From: Granulosicoccus sp. | GTDB taxonomy: Bacteria > Pseudomonadota > Gammaproteobacteria > Granulosicoccales > Granulosicoccaceae | Length of the DNA stretch: 62,474 bases | Assembly (NCBI GenBank): GCA_023301725.1 | Contig: JALZUD010000069.1 | Span: 1-62,474, forward strand | Reading direction: 5' to 3' | Part shown: in pieces, positions 1 to 8,763 of the stretch | Position numbering within the stretch: the first letter of the stretch is position 1 | Layout of the letters: each line of letters begins with the position of its first letter | The notes under the pieces: model-generated | Database searches by the model: none | What the model was told of the DNA's origin: nothing | Seen by the model: the letters and a program-made list of their open reading frames with translations, nothing else | Made by a program: the position numbers and the translations under genes

Positions 1-345
1 TTTGATTCTGTGCCAGATAACGTTATTTTGTGCGGTTACTCACCACAGATCGAACTTTTAAAAAAAGCCAGTGTGCTAATCACACATGGTGGTGCAAATT
101 CCGTCATGGAATCACTAGCTGCTAATGTCCCGATACTCATCAATCCTATTTGTAATGATCAATTTCACCAAGCTTACTTCCTTGAAAAATCGGCCTCTGG
201 GCGTGAAATTAATCTTCTTACAATGGATTCTGAACAAATTAGACAACAAGTGAATTGGGCTCTAAAAGCAGATATTAGTCACGTCTCAAATTCCTACCAA
301 GTCGATGGGTCTTACAAGGCTGCAACGCTTATCAATCAGCTATGA
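1..345 (+). CDS. Glycosyltransferase, GT-B fold (UDP-glycosyltransferase type), C-terminal part
   Basis: The gene begins before the window; its frame is open from base 1 and ends at TGA 343-345. The visible 114 residues are the C-terminal donor-binding half of a GT-B glycosyltransferase of the UDP-glucuronosyltransferase/macrolide glycosyltransferase type. The signature is ITHGGANSVMESLA followed by VPILINP and a DQ pair, the usual nucleotide-sugar site (HGG...E...P...DQ). The enzyme should transfer a sugar from an NDP-sugar to an acceptor that cannot be read from this half. The stop overlaps the next start (ATGA), so it is the first visible gene of a translationally coupled glycan operon with the GT2 fusion and PIG-L genes. 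The region is visibly AT-rich compared with the right half of the window, which may indicate transfer. Confidence 0.8.
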   Translation, partial: FDSVPDNVILCGYSPQIELLKKASVLITHGGANSVMESLAANVPILINPICNDQFHQAYFLEKSASGREINLLTMDSEQIRQQVNWALKADISHVSNSYQVDGSYKAATLINQL

Positions 346-1994
346 ACATTCTCATTGCGATAACGGCTAAGAACGAGGAGCTCACGATTCGTGACACAAT
401 TGTATCTATAAGATTTGCAATAGTAGCAGCAGAGCAGGCACTAGGAGTCTCTTATGAATTGAACGTAGTGCTCAATGACTCTACTGATAAAACAGTAGAA
501 AATATACCTCCCGACATTTCCATTATTACCACTGTTGGAGGAATAGTAGAGGCGCAACGTGCTGTAGCGAATATGACAAGTTTTGTGATATTTAGCGATG
601 CAGATATACTAGTTAGCCCCGAGGCGCTCATTGAAGTCACAAGGGCAATGAAAGATAACTCGGATCTTGCAGTAGCTTATCCCAATAAAATACCACTAAA
701 TCCTGTAAATAGTTCGTGGCTAGCAAAGGCGCTGTATACCTATAATAAAAATCATGGTTTTGAAAATACGCGATTGCATTTCAATGGTAAATTTTTCGCT
801 ATCCGCAACTGGGATATTCCAAAAAAACAAGCATTTCAAAACTTGAATGGCGATCCCCTCTGGTCGCTCCAGAATGGGGTCATTGCCGACGACATCTATT
901 TATCCAAATCAATACTCTTTAACTTAGGAACTGAGGCTATCCAGCAGACCGACGGCGTTATCTATTACCAAGCGCCTGCAAGCTTCAAGGGTATGTATCA
1001 ATATTTTCGTCGCATGAAGATTGAACTCAAGAGAGTGGAGCTTCTTTTCCCGGATCTATATTGGCATAAAGGAGCAGAACGCAAGACAGATTTCGCTAAA
1101 CTAAAATCGGCTTGTTCTAGAGAGAGATTTGACTGGATGGTATTTCAATTAGCTCTCCGGTTTTGTAATCTTCGCTTCTGGTGGGAAAAAAAACGCGTAC
1201 ACGAACAAAATAGGAGTCTTGGCACAATTTGGGAACCGATTGAGGAAACCAAATCAAAATTCAAAAAAAACCTAACAAGGCTCAAACTAGAGAACCGTCA
1301 TTCTCTTGAAATCTGGGACGTGCTCATTGATGGAAAGACTCTCTGGGAGTGGCAAGAACATGCCGACTACATTCAGAAGCTAGAACTAGGATTAGAAGCC
1401 ATTAAAACAGGAAGTGCGCACACTAAATCAAAAGGAAAAGTGCTGCGAAAAGCAAAAGATTTCGAGAAAGTGTTTTTCACTGGTGGGCGATCACGAAACA
1501 AGAAGCTAAGAGGCGTCTTCTCCGCTGCACAATTTTCTGAGAATTCTATCTTTGAGGCTAGTGAAGCCGCATTAGCCCGCTGGCCAGATGCACTGGTAAT
1601 TGATGTTGGTCAAACGCAAATCAAGATTTCCTACGGAGAAAAGCGAGAAACATTTGCCAGAGACTATGACCTCCTGCCTGTTGGAAAACACTCGAAGAAA
1701 GGATCGTTACTTGATTATATTAAGCAATCTCTTCCATCCATTCAACCAGAACACATAATTTTAGCGCTCCCATGTTATATCCATGATGACCTCACCTTAG
1801 GTGGATCGTCCTATGCTGAAATGAAGCAAAATCCCACTTTGTTACATGATCTTACACTTACATATCCTACTGCCAAATGGCAAGTCATCAACGATGCCGA
1901 GCTCGCTACACTCTGCGTCAATGACTGTAGAGAAAAAACTCTCGTCCTCACCCTAGGATTTGGAATTGGCGGCTGCATCGTTGAGCCAACATGA
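342..1994 (+). CDS. GT2 glycosyltransferase fused to a C-terminal ROK/ASKHA-like domain
   Basis: This 550-residue protein has two recognisable parts. Residues about 1-230 are a family 2 glycosyltransferase: an N-terminal beta-alpha start with AKNEE, then a DxD-type metal and sugar site in FSDADILVSP. Residues about 430-550 resemble the actin-like ATPase fold of ROK sugar kinases: IDVGQTQIK looks like the phosphate-1 loop, VINDAELATLC like the ROK N-D-A segment, and TLGFGIGGCIV like the phosphate-2 glycine loop. A lysine/arginine-rich linker with no recognised domain lies between. I infer sugar transfer coupled to a sugar-kinase-like or sugar-sensing module. The C-terminal domain is short for ROK (about 120 residues against about 300), so it is probably partial or non-catalytic. 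The gene overlaps both neighbours by ATGA, so all three are probably co-translated. Confidence 0.7.
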   Translation: MNILIAITAKNEELTIRDTIVSIRFAIVAAEQALGVSYELNVVLNDSTDKTVENIPPDISIITTVGGIVEAQRAVANMTSFVIFSDADILVSPEALIEVTRAMKDNSDLAVAYPNKIPLNPVNSSWLAKALYTYNKNHGFENTRLHFNGKFFAIRNWDIPKKQAFQNLNGDPLWSLQNGVIADDIYLSKSILFNLGTEAIQQTDGVIYYQAPASFKGMYQYFRRMKIELKRVELLFPDLYWHKGAERKTDFAKLKSACSRERFDWMVFQLALRFCNLRFWWEKKRVHEQNRSLGTIWEPIEETKSKFKKNLTRLKLENRHSLEIWDVLIDGKTLWEWQEHADYIQKLELGLEAIKTGSAHTKSKGKVLRKAKDFEKVFFTGGRSRNKKLRGVFSAAQFSENSIFEASEAALARWPDALVIDVGQTQIKISYGEKRETFARDYDLLPVGKHSKKGSLLDYIKQSLPSIQPEHIILALPCYIHDDLTLGGSSYAEMKQNPTLLHDLTLTYPTAKWQVINDAELATLCVNDCREKTLVLTLGFGIGGCIVEPT

Positions 1995-2725
1995 AAACTA
2001 TCCTTTATCTGTCACCACACTTAGACGATGCCGTGTTCTCTTGCTCTGGTCATATCAAAGCTGAAATAAATAGTGGCAATAGAGCCATCATTGCCACTGT
2101 TTTTACCAAAGGCGATCATGTGCACAGAAAAAAAGAAGACTTGAGAGCGTTAAAAAAATGTGGTGCAGAGCATATCTGGTTGGAAGAACTGGACGCTCCA
2201 TTCAGGGAAACATTCTACAACTCTTTTGAACGCATCATTTTTGGCGACACAAAAAATTGCACTATCAGCTTAGTGTCACTCATTCAAACAGTTAAGCCCG
2301 ATCAAGTGATCGTTCCACTGGCGGTCGGCACACACATTGATCATCGAATCGTATTTGATGCTGCCACGAGGTTAATGGATATCGATCTACTTTTCTATGC
2401 GGACCGACCCTATTCGCTCATCCAAGGAGCTACAGAGTTACGACTCAATACTCTAGGCTACAGAGCTACGTTACCTCCCTTTAGAGATTTCTGGGAAAGC
2501 TATCTAGATGCCCCCTATGTGAAAACCTTTTTAACCTGTGACCTAGAGCTAGTCAAAAACAGGCTTCAAAAAATATATAAGCTCTCTGAAAGAAATTTGG
2601 ATTACAAATTAATCTCTACACACCTCCCAAACAAAGAATCCATTCTCTGTTACGAAAGTCAGATAGACGCATTCATTTCAGAGGACGCTCTAACATCAGA
2701 AGAAGCTTTATATTGGATCAGCTGA
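1991..2725 (+). CDS. PIG-L/LmbE family deacetylase
   Basis: A 244-residue protein of the PIG-L (LmbE-like) zinc-dependent N-deacetylase family, which removes acetyl groups from N-acetylglucosamine-type sugars. The zinc and catalytic motif SPHLDDAVFSCSGH is at residues 7-20 (PHxDD), and the distal metal histidines sit in VGTHIDHR near residues 115-122. Length and motif spacing are normal for the family. It starts inside the stop of the GT2 fusion gene (ATGA), so it is the third gene of the glycan operon. A plausible role is deacetylating an amino-sugar residue in the same glycoconjugate; the substrate is not readable. Confidence 0.85.
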   Translation: MKTILYLSPHLDDAVFSCSGHIKAEINSGNRAIIATVFTKGDHVHRKKEDLRALKKCGAEHIWLEELDAPFRETFYNSFERIIFGDTKNCTISLVSLIQTVKPDQVIVPLAVGTHIDHRIVFDAATRLMDIDLLFYADRPYSLIQGATELRLNTLGYRATLPPFRDFWESYLDAPYVKTFLTCDLELVKNRLQKIYKLSERNLDYKLISTHLPNKESILCYESQIDAFISEDALTSEEALYWIS

Positions 2726-2993
2726 TATTCTGGAGGCATTGCAACAGCGAAGCAATTGATTAAGCAGGAGCATAATGAAACTTCAGATGTAAGGGAAACT
2801 GGTGAAGTGAGCACAGTTAAAATGCATCGCTCTAGTTTGTTGCAACAAAACATGCTGTAAACATGAGATGCCATGTTGCTTTTACACGACATATCATATT
2901 AACTCACAGTCATATCAATTTATTTAGTCAGGCCGATCTACTGATCAGCTTTAGCTATGAAATTCAGAGGTGCAATTTGTCGAAAATTACAAA

Positions 2994-4631
2994 ATGCTTA
3001 AAAGAAATTTGAAAAAAAATGTAGCTAGCCTTGTTGTTGACTCCCTTATCGCCAACGATATCCAAACACTTTACTGTGTACCAGGTGTACAGAACGATCA
3101 TTTTTTCAATGCAATCTATGATCGTCAAGACGAATTAAAGCCCATTCAAGCTAGACATGAGCAAGGGGCGGTTTATATGGCGCTTGGTGCGGCTCTGGCT
3201 ACTGGCCGTCATCAGGCATTTTCAATAGTACCGGGGCCGGGTTTTCTTAATGGTGCTGCGGCACTGTGTACAGCCTATGCCGTTAACGCGCAGCTTTTTG
3301 GAGTGGTTGGCCAAATTCCATCTGGTGCTATCGGCAAAGGGTTAGGCTTGCTACACGAGATAAACGGTCAGCTAGACATCATGTCCAAACTGACCAAGCA
3401 CGCCGATCAAATTCTCAGCAGTATCGATGCACCTGCTCAAATGCAAACCGCGTGGACTAAGTTGCATAGTGGTAGACCAAGGCCTGTCGCAGTCGAAATC
3501 CCAGTAGATCTATGGCTGCAGGCATGTGAATTCGACAGTGAAACACCTCCACCAGCGGCGCCACTTAAAGGTGAGCCAAGCATGCTTTCAGAAGCCGCCC
3601 TTTTAATCGACAACTCAAGGCGGCCACTAATTGTTGTTGGCAGTGGAGCACAAGATCATGCAGAAAAGGTAAAGGAACTCGCCACATGCATTGGTGCTGG
3701 AACCATCGCGTTTCGCAATGGCCACGGTGTAATGCCAAGCGATAACGAACTACATTTGAATATGCCAACAGGCCATGCGCTATGGCCAGATTGTGATCTA
3801 GTGATTGGTCTTGGCACTCGTCTAATCTCGCAGAAAAAGCAATGGGGGCTAGATGATCTGATCAAAGTTATTCACATAGACATAGATCCTGATCAGTTAC
3901 AAATTACACCTCAAGCAGACGTTGCCATTCATGCAGATCTTAAATACGCACTTCCTCAGCTGCTAAACAATTTACAGCAGCAAGCTAAGCGTGATGAGTG
4001 GCGCGATCAAATTGCTCTAACCAAGCAAACTATCAACGCTAGGATTAATGCCGACCTCGCACCACAACTCAGTTGGTTATCAGCCATCCGGAAAGCTCTA
4101 CCTGAAAATGGAATATTTGTTGATGAATTAACTCAAATCGGTTTTGTATCACGCTTCGCTTTTCCGACATTCCAGCCACGCACCTTTTTATCGACAGGTT
4201 ATCAGGGCACACTCGGCTGGGGCATCGCTACCTCAATTGGAGCTGCACATGCTCGCCGCGACGTACCTGTGGTGTCCATAGCCGGTGATGGTGGCGCATT
4301 GTTTAGCATCACTGAACTTGCAACCGCTGTTCACCACAACATTCCAGTCAACATCGTGGTCATGAATGATCATGCGTTTGGTAATGTTAAAGGCATTCAA
4401 CGAGATGAATTTGAGGGCCGTTATATAGCTTCTGATCTAACCAGCCCCGACTTTGTAGCCCTTGCCAAAAGCTTTGGCGTTACCGCCGCACGCGCGCACA
4501 CACCAAGCGAACTGGAGTTTGAGCTAACAAAGGCCATTGCCAATGATGGTCCCAATCTGATTGAAGTACCTGTTGGAGAGTTTCCTTCCCCTTGGAAGTA
4601 TATTCAGCTTGCGAAAGCGCGAATTTCATAA
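2994..4631 (+). CDS. Thiamine-diphosphate-dependent enzyme, acetolactate synthase-like
   Basis: About 545 residues with the three-domain layout of the acetolactate synthase/benzoylformate decarboxylase superfamily. The N-terminal PYR domain carries the conserved glutamate in RHEQGAVYMA. The central domain has the Rossmann-like VVGSGA segment. The C-terminal PP domain carries the ThDP/Mg motif GDGGALFS, ending near NDHAFGN. These enzymes cleave or join C-C bonds next to a keto group. The sequence does not separate a synthase from a 2-oxo-acid decarboxylase, and no small regulatory subunit (IlvN) lies nearby, so a biosynthetic IlvB role is unlikely. ATG 2994 is preferred, although a GTG at 2970 is in frame; neither has a convincing Shine-Dalgarno. 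It stands alone, 0.3 kb after the glycan operon. Confidence 0.75.
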   Translation: MLKRNLKKNVASLVVDSLIANDIQTLYCVPGVQNDHFFNAIYDRQDELKPIQARHEQGAVYMALGAALATGRHQAFSIVPGPGFLNGAAALCTAYAVNAQLFGVVGQIPSGAIGKGLGLLHEINGQLDIMSKLTKHADQILSSIDAPAQMQTAWTKLHSGRPRPVAVEIPVDLWLQACEFDSETPPPAAPLKGEPSMLSEAALLIDNSRRPLIVVGSGAQDHAEKVKELATCIGAGTIAFRNGHGVMPSDNELHLNMPTGHALWPDCDLVIGLGTRLISQKKQWGLDDLIKVIHIDIDPDQLQITPQADVAIHADLKYALPQLLNNLQQQAKRDEWRDQIALTKQTINARINADLAPQLSWLSAIRKALPENGIFVDELTQIGFVSRFAFPTFQPRTFLSTGYQGTLGWGIATSIGAAHARRDVPVVSIAGDGGALFSITELATAVHHNIPVNIVVMNDHAFGNVKGIQRDEFEGRYIASDLTSPDFVALAKSFGVTAARAHTPSELEFELTKAIANDGPNLIEVPVGEFPSPWKYIQLAKARIS

Positions 4632-4882
4632 GAGGCATCTGGTTGACACGTTAGCTGCCAATGAGCAAGCTAATATCAAAGCAGGCAGAGAATGACACTA
4701 TTTATGCAGATACTCAGTAGCTATTGGCGCTTTGATCGCGGCCGGCGCTTGCCTAACCATCGGATGGTATTGGATTAAAATCCTCAATGAGTCGGCGTAT
4801 TGAACCCAGTATTAATACTCGATGCTCGATCCTTAGATACAATGACCTTCGATCGTGATTTGGTTTTTACTCTGGGAACGCC

Positions 4883-5281
4883 ATGCTAGAAAACTTTACT
4901 CTGATTCTATGTTGTCAGTTACTCGGAGAGTTGGCGGTGAGCGCATTGACCTTGCCGCTTCCGGGGCCTGTAGTGGGTATGCTGTTGCTATTTTGTCTTC
5001 TTGTCATTCGTGGCTTTGTTCCAGATGGGCTTGGTGAGGTCTCTGACGCGCTGTTAAGTAGTTTGTCTTTATTGTTTGTTCCAGCAGGTGTTGGCGTTAT
5101 GCTGCATTTTGAGTTGTTGGGAGCTGAGTTGATCCCGTTGTCGGTTGCGCTGGTTGTCAGTACTTTACTGACGATAGCCGTGACAGCACTGGTGATGGTG
5201 TGGTTTAACAAAAGAAAGCCATCGAGCATGCTGGATGACAGAGCCCTCGATGCACCTTCATCAAGAGGTGCCGATCAATGA
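4883..5281 (+). CDS. CidA/LrgA family membrane protein
   Basis: A 132-residue, almost wholly hydrophobic protein with four predicted membrane segments, matching the CidA/LrgA holin-like family. Characteristic segments are LPLPGPVVGMLLLF near residues 23-36 and LLFVPAGVGVM near 62-72. Family members act with an LrgB/CidB partner in the inner membrane; roles in murein hydrolase control and in export of pyruvate or glycolate-type acids have been described. GGGAA lies about 5 nt before the ATG. The stop overlaps the start of the next gene (ATGA), the usual arrangement for this pair. No LytSR or LysR-type regulator is adjacent. Confidence 0.88.
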   Translation: MLENFTLILCCQLLGELAVSALTLPLPGPVVGMLLLFCLLVIRGFVPDGLGEVSDALLSSLSLLFVPAGVGVMLHFELLGAELIPLSVALVVSTLLTIAVTALVMVWFNKRKPSSMLDDRALDAPSSRGADQ

Positions 5282-5994
5282 AAGATTTACAAGAAACTTG
5301 GGTTTATCTCAGTGCGAGTCCACTGTTGCACTTGACGCTAACGTTAATCGTTTTTGTTGGCGCCTCTGCCATTTTTGTGCGTAGTGGACGTAATCCGCTG
5401 GCCAATCCTGTATTGATCAGTATGATTGTCATCGTGTGTTTGTTGTTGGTGACTAACACTTCTTATGATGCCTATTTTGACGGTGCACAGTTTGTACATT
5501 TTCTGCTCGGACCTGCCACAGTCTCTCTAGCTATCCCCTTGTATCGTCAGTTTCATAGGATCAGGCGCTCAGCCTTAGCCATTGTGGTCAGTTTGCTGTT
5601 GGGTAGTAGTACCGCGGTGATCAGTGCAGCGGGAATTGCTTGGTTGCTGGGAGCACAAATGACATCGATCGTATCGTTAGCACCAAAGTCAATCACTGCA
5701 CCTGTGGCTATGGGCGTCTCTGAGAAATTGGGGGGCTTGCCATCGCTAACCGCGGTGCTAGTTATTGTTACTGGCATCTGTGGTGCCATGTTAGGACCGT
5801 GGGTGTTAAACCTTCTGAAAATTAAAGATTGGTCTGCAAGGGGTATGGCGATTGGCGTTGCTAGCCACGGCATTGGAACGGCTCGTGCGCTTCAAGTGAA
5901 TGAACTCGCTGGCGCGTTTGCTGGATTGGCGATGGGTTTGAATGCGCTAGCTACTGCTATGTTATTGCCGATTTTTTGGCAGTTGTTTTTTTAG
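5278..5994 (+). CDS. LrgB/CidB family membrane protein
   Basis: A 238-residue polytopic inner-membrane protein of the LrgB (CidB/plant PLGG1 C-terminal) family. Family hallmarks are LGPATVSLAIPLYRQ near residues 78-92, PKSITAPVAM near 137-146, and ASHGIGTARALQVNE near 191-205. It pairs with the overlapping LrgA-like gene and probably forms a two-component channel or exporter for small carboxylates, or a murein-hydrolase modulator. Full length. No clear terminator follows. Confidence 0.9.
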   Translation: MKDLQETWVYLSASPLLHLTLTLIVFVGASAIFVRSGRNPLANPVLISMIVIVCLLLVTNTSYDAYFDGAQFVHFLLGPATVSLAIPLYRQFHRIRRSALAIVVSLLLGSSTAVISAAGIAWLLGAQMTSIVSLAPKSITAPVAMGVSEKLGGLPSLTAVLVIVTGICGAMLGPWVLNLLKIKDWSARGMAIGVASHGIGTARALQVNELAGAFAGLAMGLNALATAMLLPIFWQLFF

Positions 5995-6188
5995 GCGTCT
6001 TATCTGAACGGGATTTTTGTAAATTGTAGGATTTCACGGGCAGGGCTGGTGCCAAGACCCGAGCCAACTTGACCGAGCCTCGCAGGTACGATTTCATGGT
6101 GTGTTAGCACAGGGCGGTTTTACGCTGAATTAAAAAATGATCGCGTCGGCATCACCCCCCGATTAACCTCGAGCATTGACGCTACACA

Positions 6189-6476
6189 CTAGTTGTCGAA
6201 TACAAAAATTCTATTTACAACCCGGTCAACGCCTTCATAGCCATTTGCTGCACTTATTGCTCTGTTACGGTCAACTGTATCTTTGACGTGGCCTGTTAAA
6301 GTAGCCGTTGTGCCCTCAAGACTTACAGATACACGCCCTTGATTGATAGCAGACTGTACTTGAGTTTGCAGAGAGGGAGGTCCTCCCTTGAGAGAACCAG
6401 CGGCGCAGCCGGTAATAAGCGCAACGGCAGCTATCAGGCAGTAGGCTCTAAAATGGAAAATGGTTTGTTTAAGCAT
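6189..6476 (-). CDS. BON-domain lipoprotein
   Basis: A 95-residue protein with a lipoprotein signal peptide (hydrophobic stretch then lipobox LITGCA; the acylated Cys is near residue 24), followed by one BON domain. The domain is marked by VQSAINQG, the beta strand VSVSLEGTTATLTGHV, and the closing GVDRVVNRIFV. BON proteins are periplasmic or outer-membrane-attached and bind membranes or peptidoglycan, often in envelope stress responses. A single BON copy is shorter than the two-domain OsmY. It is an isolated minus-strand gene; no Shine-Dalgarno is obvious. Confidence 0.8.
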   Translation of the reverse strand: MLKQTIFHFRAYCLIAAVALITGCAAGSLKGGPPSLQTQVQSAINQGRVSVSLEGTTATLTGHVKDTVDRNRAISAANGYEGVDRVVNRIFVFDN

Positions 6477-6707
6477 TGTCTTGGGTCCTGACGCCTTGAG
6501 TTTGCAGCAAGCGGCTGATGGTTGTGGTGGTTTTTGCCTAGGTAGTGGGGGGGCAGGGGAATCAGCATCGTTGTTGGCTTATATACGTTCGATGCTATGA
6601 ACAGCCCTTAGTTCCAGCACGTTGCCGCTATTTGGTGTTATTTGTTGCTGCACATAGAACATTTCTATCTGTTGGTATCAGCGGACCACGCTGGCAGAAT
6701 TTGCAAC

Positions 6708-6741
6708 CGTGATCGGTGTGTTCACAAACTCACCGATCACG
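6708..6741 (-). terminator. Perfect 11-bp inverted repeat, possible terminator
   Basis: CGTGATCGGTG (6708-6718) and CACCGATCACG (6731-6741) are exact reverse complements around a 12-nt loop. The hairpin lies 33 bp past the end of the small minus-strand frame 6774-7073. No T-run follows on either strand, so it may equally be a protein-binding palindrome. Confidence 0.4.
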
Positions 6742-6773
6742 CACATTCCTAAGAACTGATGATACTCCGTTGA

Positions 6774-7073
6774 CTATTGCTTTATATATCTAACGCCGTT
6801 CAAAAAAAGATTATCGCTTTGTGTTTCCGCAACGGTTTCTCTATCGGCAAAAATGGCGGTAAAAGAATTACCTGACATAAAGTCGACGATACCTGCCTCG
6901 TCCCCGTTCTGTGCGGAAAGCATGAATGTGTTGTCAGTAAAGGTGATAAACCAATACCTGACTTCTATTGTGCCATCAACAGATTTCCCAATTTGTTGCA
7001 AGCCTGCTGATCTATAGGTCGTGCCATCAAGAAACTCTACCAGTGATTCGTACGCTCTGAGGTTAGCTGAGTA
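6774..7073 (-). CDS. Small hypothetical protein, possibly a remnant
   Basis: The frame is open from 7073 down to TAA at 6774 (about 99 codons) with no ATG; a TTG at 6999-7001 would give 75 residues, and GTG or CTG codons lie further up. The composition looks coding, with alternating strand-like segments such as VRYWFITFTDN, but I recognise no family. A perfect hairpin follows its stop, which favours a real or recently real gene. The missing start suggests an N-terminally truncated remnant. Confidence 0.3.
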   Translation of the reverse strand, partial: YSANLRAYESLVEFLDGTTYRSAGLQQIGKSVDGTIEVRYWFITFTDNTFMLSAQNGDEAGIVDFMSGNSFTAIFADRETVAETQSDNLFLNGVRYIKQ

Positions 7074-7443
7074 CTAGCGTGTGCCTTGGGTAGATGGCGA
7101 TGTTGCCTGCCGAACCCGGCTGCATCTGCACTGAAAAACAACACAGCTTCTGCCACATCCTGTGCGTGTTTTGAAGCTTCATTAAAAAATATTTTTCAAG
7201 TATTTGAACCGATTCGGCCCCTGCTGGCTACTCACTTGTGTAGGGCTTATGAAAACTTTGAAATCTATGGAGATACGTGAAAAAATTTGCGGCTCTTTGA
7301 AGTTGTATTTAAGCGGATCGCATCATAGAGTGAAACTTGTTAAGCCCTGTGTCACTGCCGAAGAGAATTCCCTTTTCGTCAAGTAAAAGATAACACTGAG
7401 TATAAATATGAATTCCGTAACCATCGCACCAAAGAAGATCTCG
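7074..7443. other. Intergenic stretch without recognised gene
   Basis: This holds only short overlapping frames on the plus strand that show no family features. Codons in frame just upstream of the CHRD gene (from ATG 7408) would give a polar 12-residue extension before its signal peptide, so they are treated as non-coding. Confidence 0.4.
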
Positions 7444-8619
7444 ATGAAGCATACGCTGATATCGCTGGGACTCCTCCTGACAGTCGCCGCGTGCAGTAGC
7501 GACGATGATTCTGACTCTCTTGCTGCGGGTGCTGAACCGAGTACTGATACAGTCGCATTTTCTGTATCAGCAGATAGTGCGCAGGAAATACCGGCAACGG
7601 GTTCTGAGGCATCAGGTTTGGGTACGCTGACGCTGGATCAAACCACAGGTGAATTAAGCGGCAGTGTAACAACGACTGGAATCATCATCAATGCGGCTCA
7701 TATTCACGAAGGTTTTGCCGGGACCAATGGCGGCATTATTATAGAGCTCGATGTGGATGGAGCAACGATAACGGTACCAGACAGCACAGTTCTCACCGGC
7801 GATCAACAAGCCTCAATGCAGACTGGTGGCTATTATCTAAATATTCATTCCGAAACTTATCCGGCTGGTGAAATTCGTGCGCAGTTAGCGCCCGCAGGTA
7901 TCTCAGTTGTTCTGGCGGCATTGGATGGCAGTAACGAGGTTCCTGCTGTTACCACTACCGCTACCGGTACCGCCTACCTGACAGTTGATGAAACTTCAGG
8001 GGCTTCTGTTATCAATGTGATAACCACGGGTCTGATCTCGCCAATTGCTGCACATATACACGGCGGGTTCGCAGGTAGTAATGGTGGAATTTTGCAGGGC
8101 TTCGAACAGAATGCAAACGTAGTTGGTGATTTTAGTAGTAGTGCAGGTGCTGTTTTATCGCCTGCGGATTTGGTCAGTTTTCAGAGCGGCGGTACGTATA
8201 TCAATGTACATTCTGATGAAAACCCGGCTGGAGAATTACGTGGACAGGTATTGCCAGCGGGAGTGACTCTACTCAGGGCCACGTTGAGTGGTGAGCAGGA
8301 AGTACCTCCTGTTAGCACACTGGCGTCAGGTAACGCAGTGCTCACCCTCAATGAGAATGAGAGCACCGTAACGGCGTTTGTGAATGTACAGGGAGCACCT
8401 ACATCCAATGCTGGTCACATTCATGAGGCTGTTGTCGGTGTTAATGGTCCCGTGATCATTGGGCTGACACAAAGTGCAGATGATGCAGGCATCTATAGTG
8501 TCTTAGCAGAAACAGTTACCAGCGCTCAGATTACTACATTGAGACAAGGTGGCTTATATTTTAATGTTCATACACCCAATAATCCAGCGGGTGAGATAAG
8601 GGGGCAAATCCAGCCCTGA
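7444..8619 (+). CDS. Lipoprotein with three CHRD domains
   Basis: About 391 residues from ATG 7444, chosen because it starts directly on a lipoprotein signal peptide (hydrophobic run, then VAAC with Ser/Asp residues after the Cys). ATG 7408 is in frame upstream but would bury the signal. After a short Asp/Ser linker come three tandem CHRD domains of about 115 residues, first described in chordin. Each contains a central HIH motif followed by G-x-N-G (HIHEGFAG, HIHGGFAG, HIHEAVVG) and closes with N-x-H-x(5)-PAGEIR/LRGQ. Bacterial CHRD proteins are extracytoplasmic with no established reaction. It is a single-gene unit followed by hairpins at 8638 and 8733. Confidence 0.85.
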   Translation: MKHTLISLGLLLTVAACSSDDDSDSLAAGAEPSTDTVAFSVSADSAQEIPATGSEASGLGTLTLDQTTGELSGSVTTTGIIINAAHIHEGFAGTNGGIIIELDVDGATITVPDSTVLTGDQQASMQTGGYYLNIHSETYPAGEIRAQLAPAGISVVLAALDGSNEVPAVTTTATGTAYLTVDETSGASVINVITTGLISPIAAHIHGGFAGSNGGILQGFEQNANVVGDFSSSAGAVLSPADLVSFQSGGTYINVHSDENPAGELRGQVLPAGVTLLRATLSGEQEVPPVSTLASGNAVLTLNENESTVTAFVNVQGAPTSNAGHIHEAVVGVNGPVIIGLTQSADDAGIYSVLAETVTSAQITTLRQGGLYFNVHTPNNPAGEIRGQIQP

Positions 8620-8637
8620 CTGTTCGGCATCAACTAT

Positions 8638-8655
8638 CTTGTCCAGCCGGACAAG
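8638..8655 (+). terminator. 7-bp perfect hairpin just after the CHRD gene
   Basis: CTTGTCC and GGACAAG pair perfectly around AGCC, 18 nt after the stop. The following TTAATTG is only weakly T-rich, so its role as a terminator is tentative. Confidence 0.35.
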
Positions 8656-8732
8656 TTAATTGTCGCCAAACACTTGACCTTATTTACTAGGCCGTTAATT
8701 CCAGTTTGGAGCTGACGAACTCTATGATCACA

Positions 8733-8763
8733 AAAAGGCGTGGGCTAACAACCCATGCCTTTT
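8733..8763. terminator. Rho-independent terminator, possibly bidirectional
   Basis: AAAAGGCGTGGG (8733-8744) pairs with CCCATGCCTTTT (8752-8763) around a 7-nt loop, with one G-T pair. The A-run on one side and T-run on the other give the form of a bidirectional intrinsic terminator. It probably ends transcription from the CHRD gene. Confidence 0.6.
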
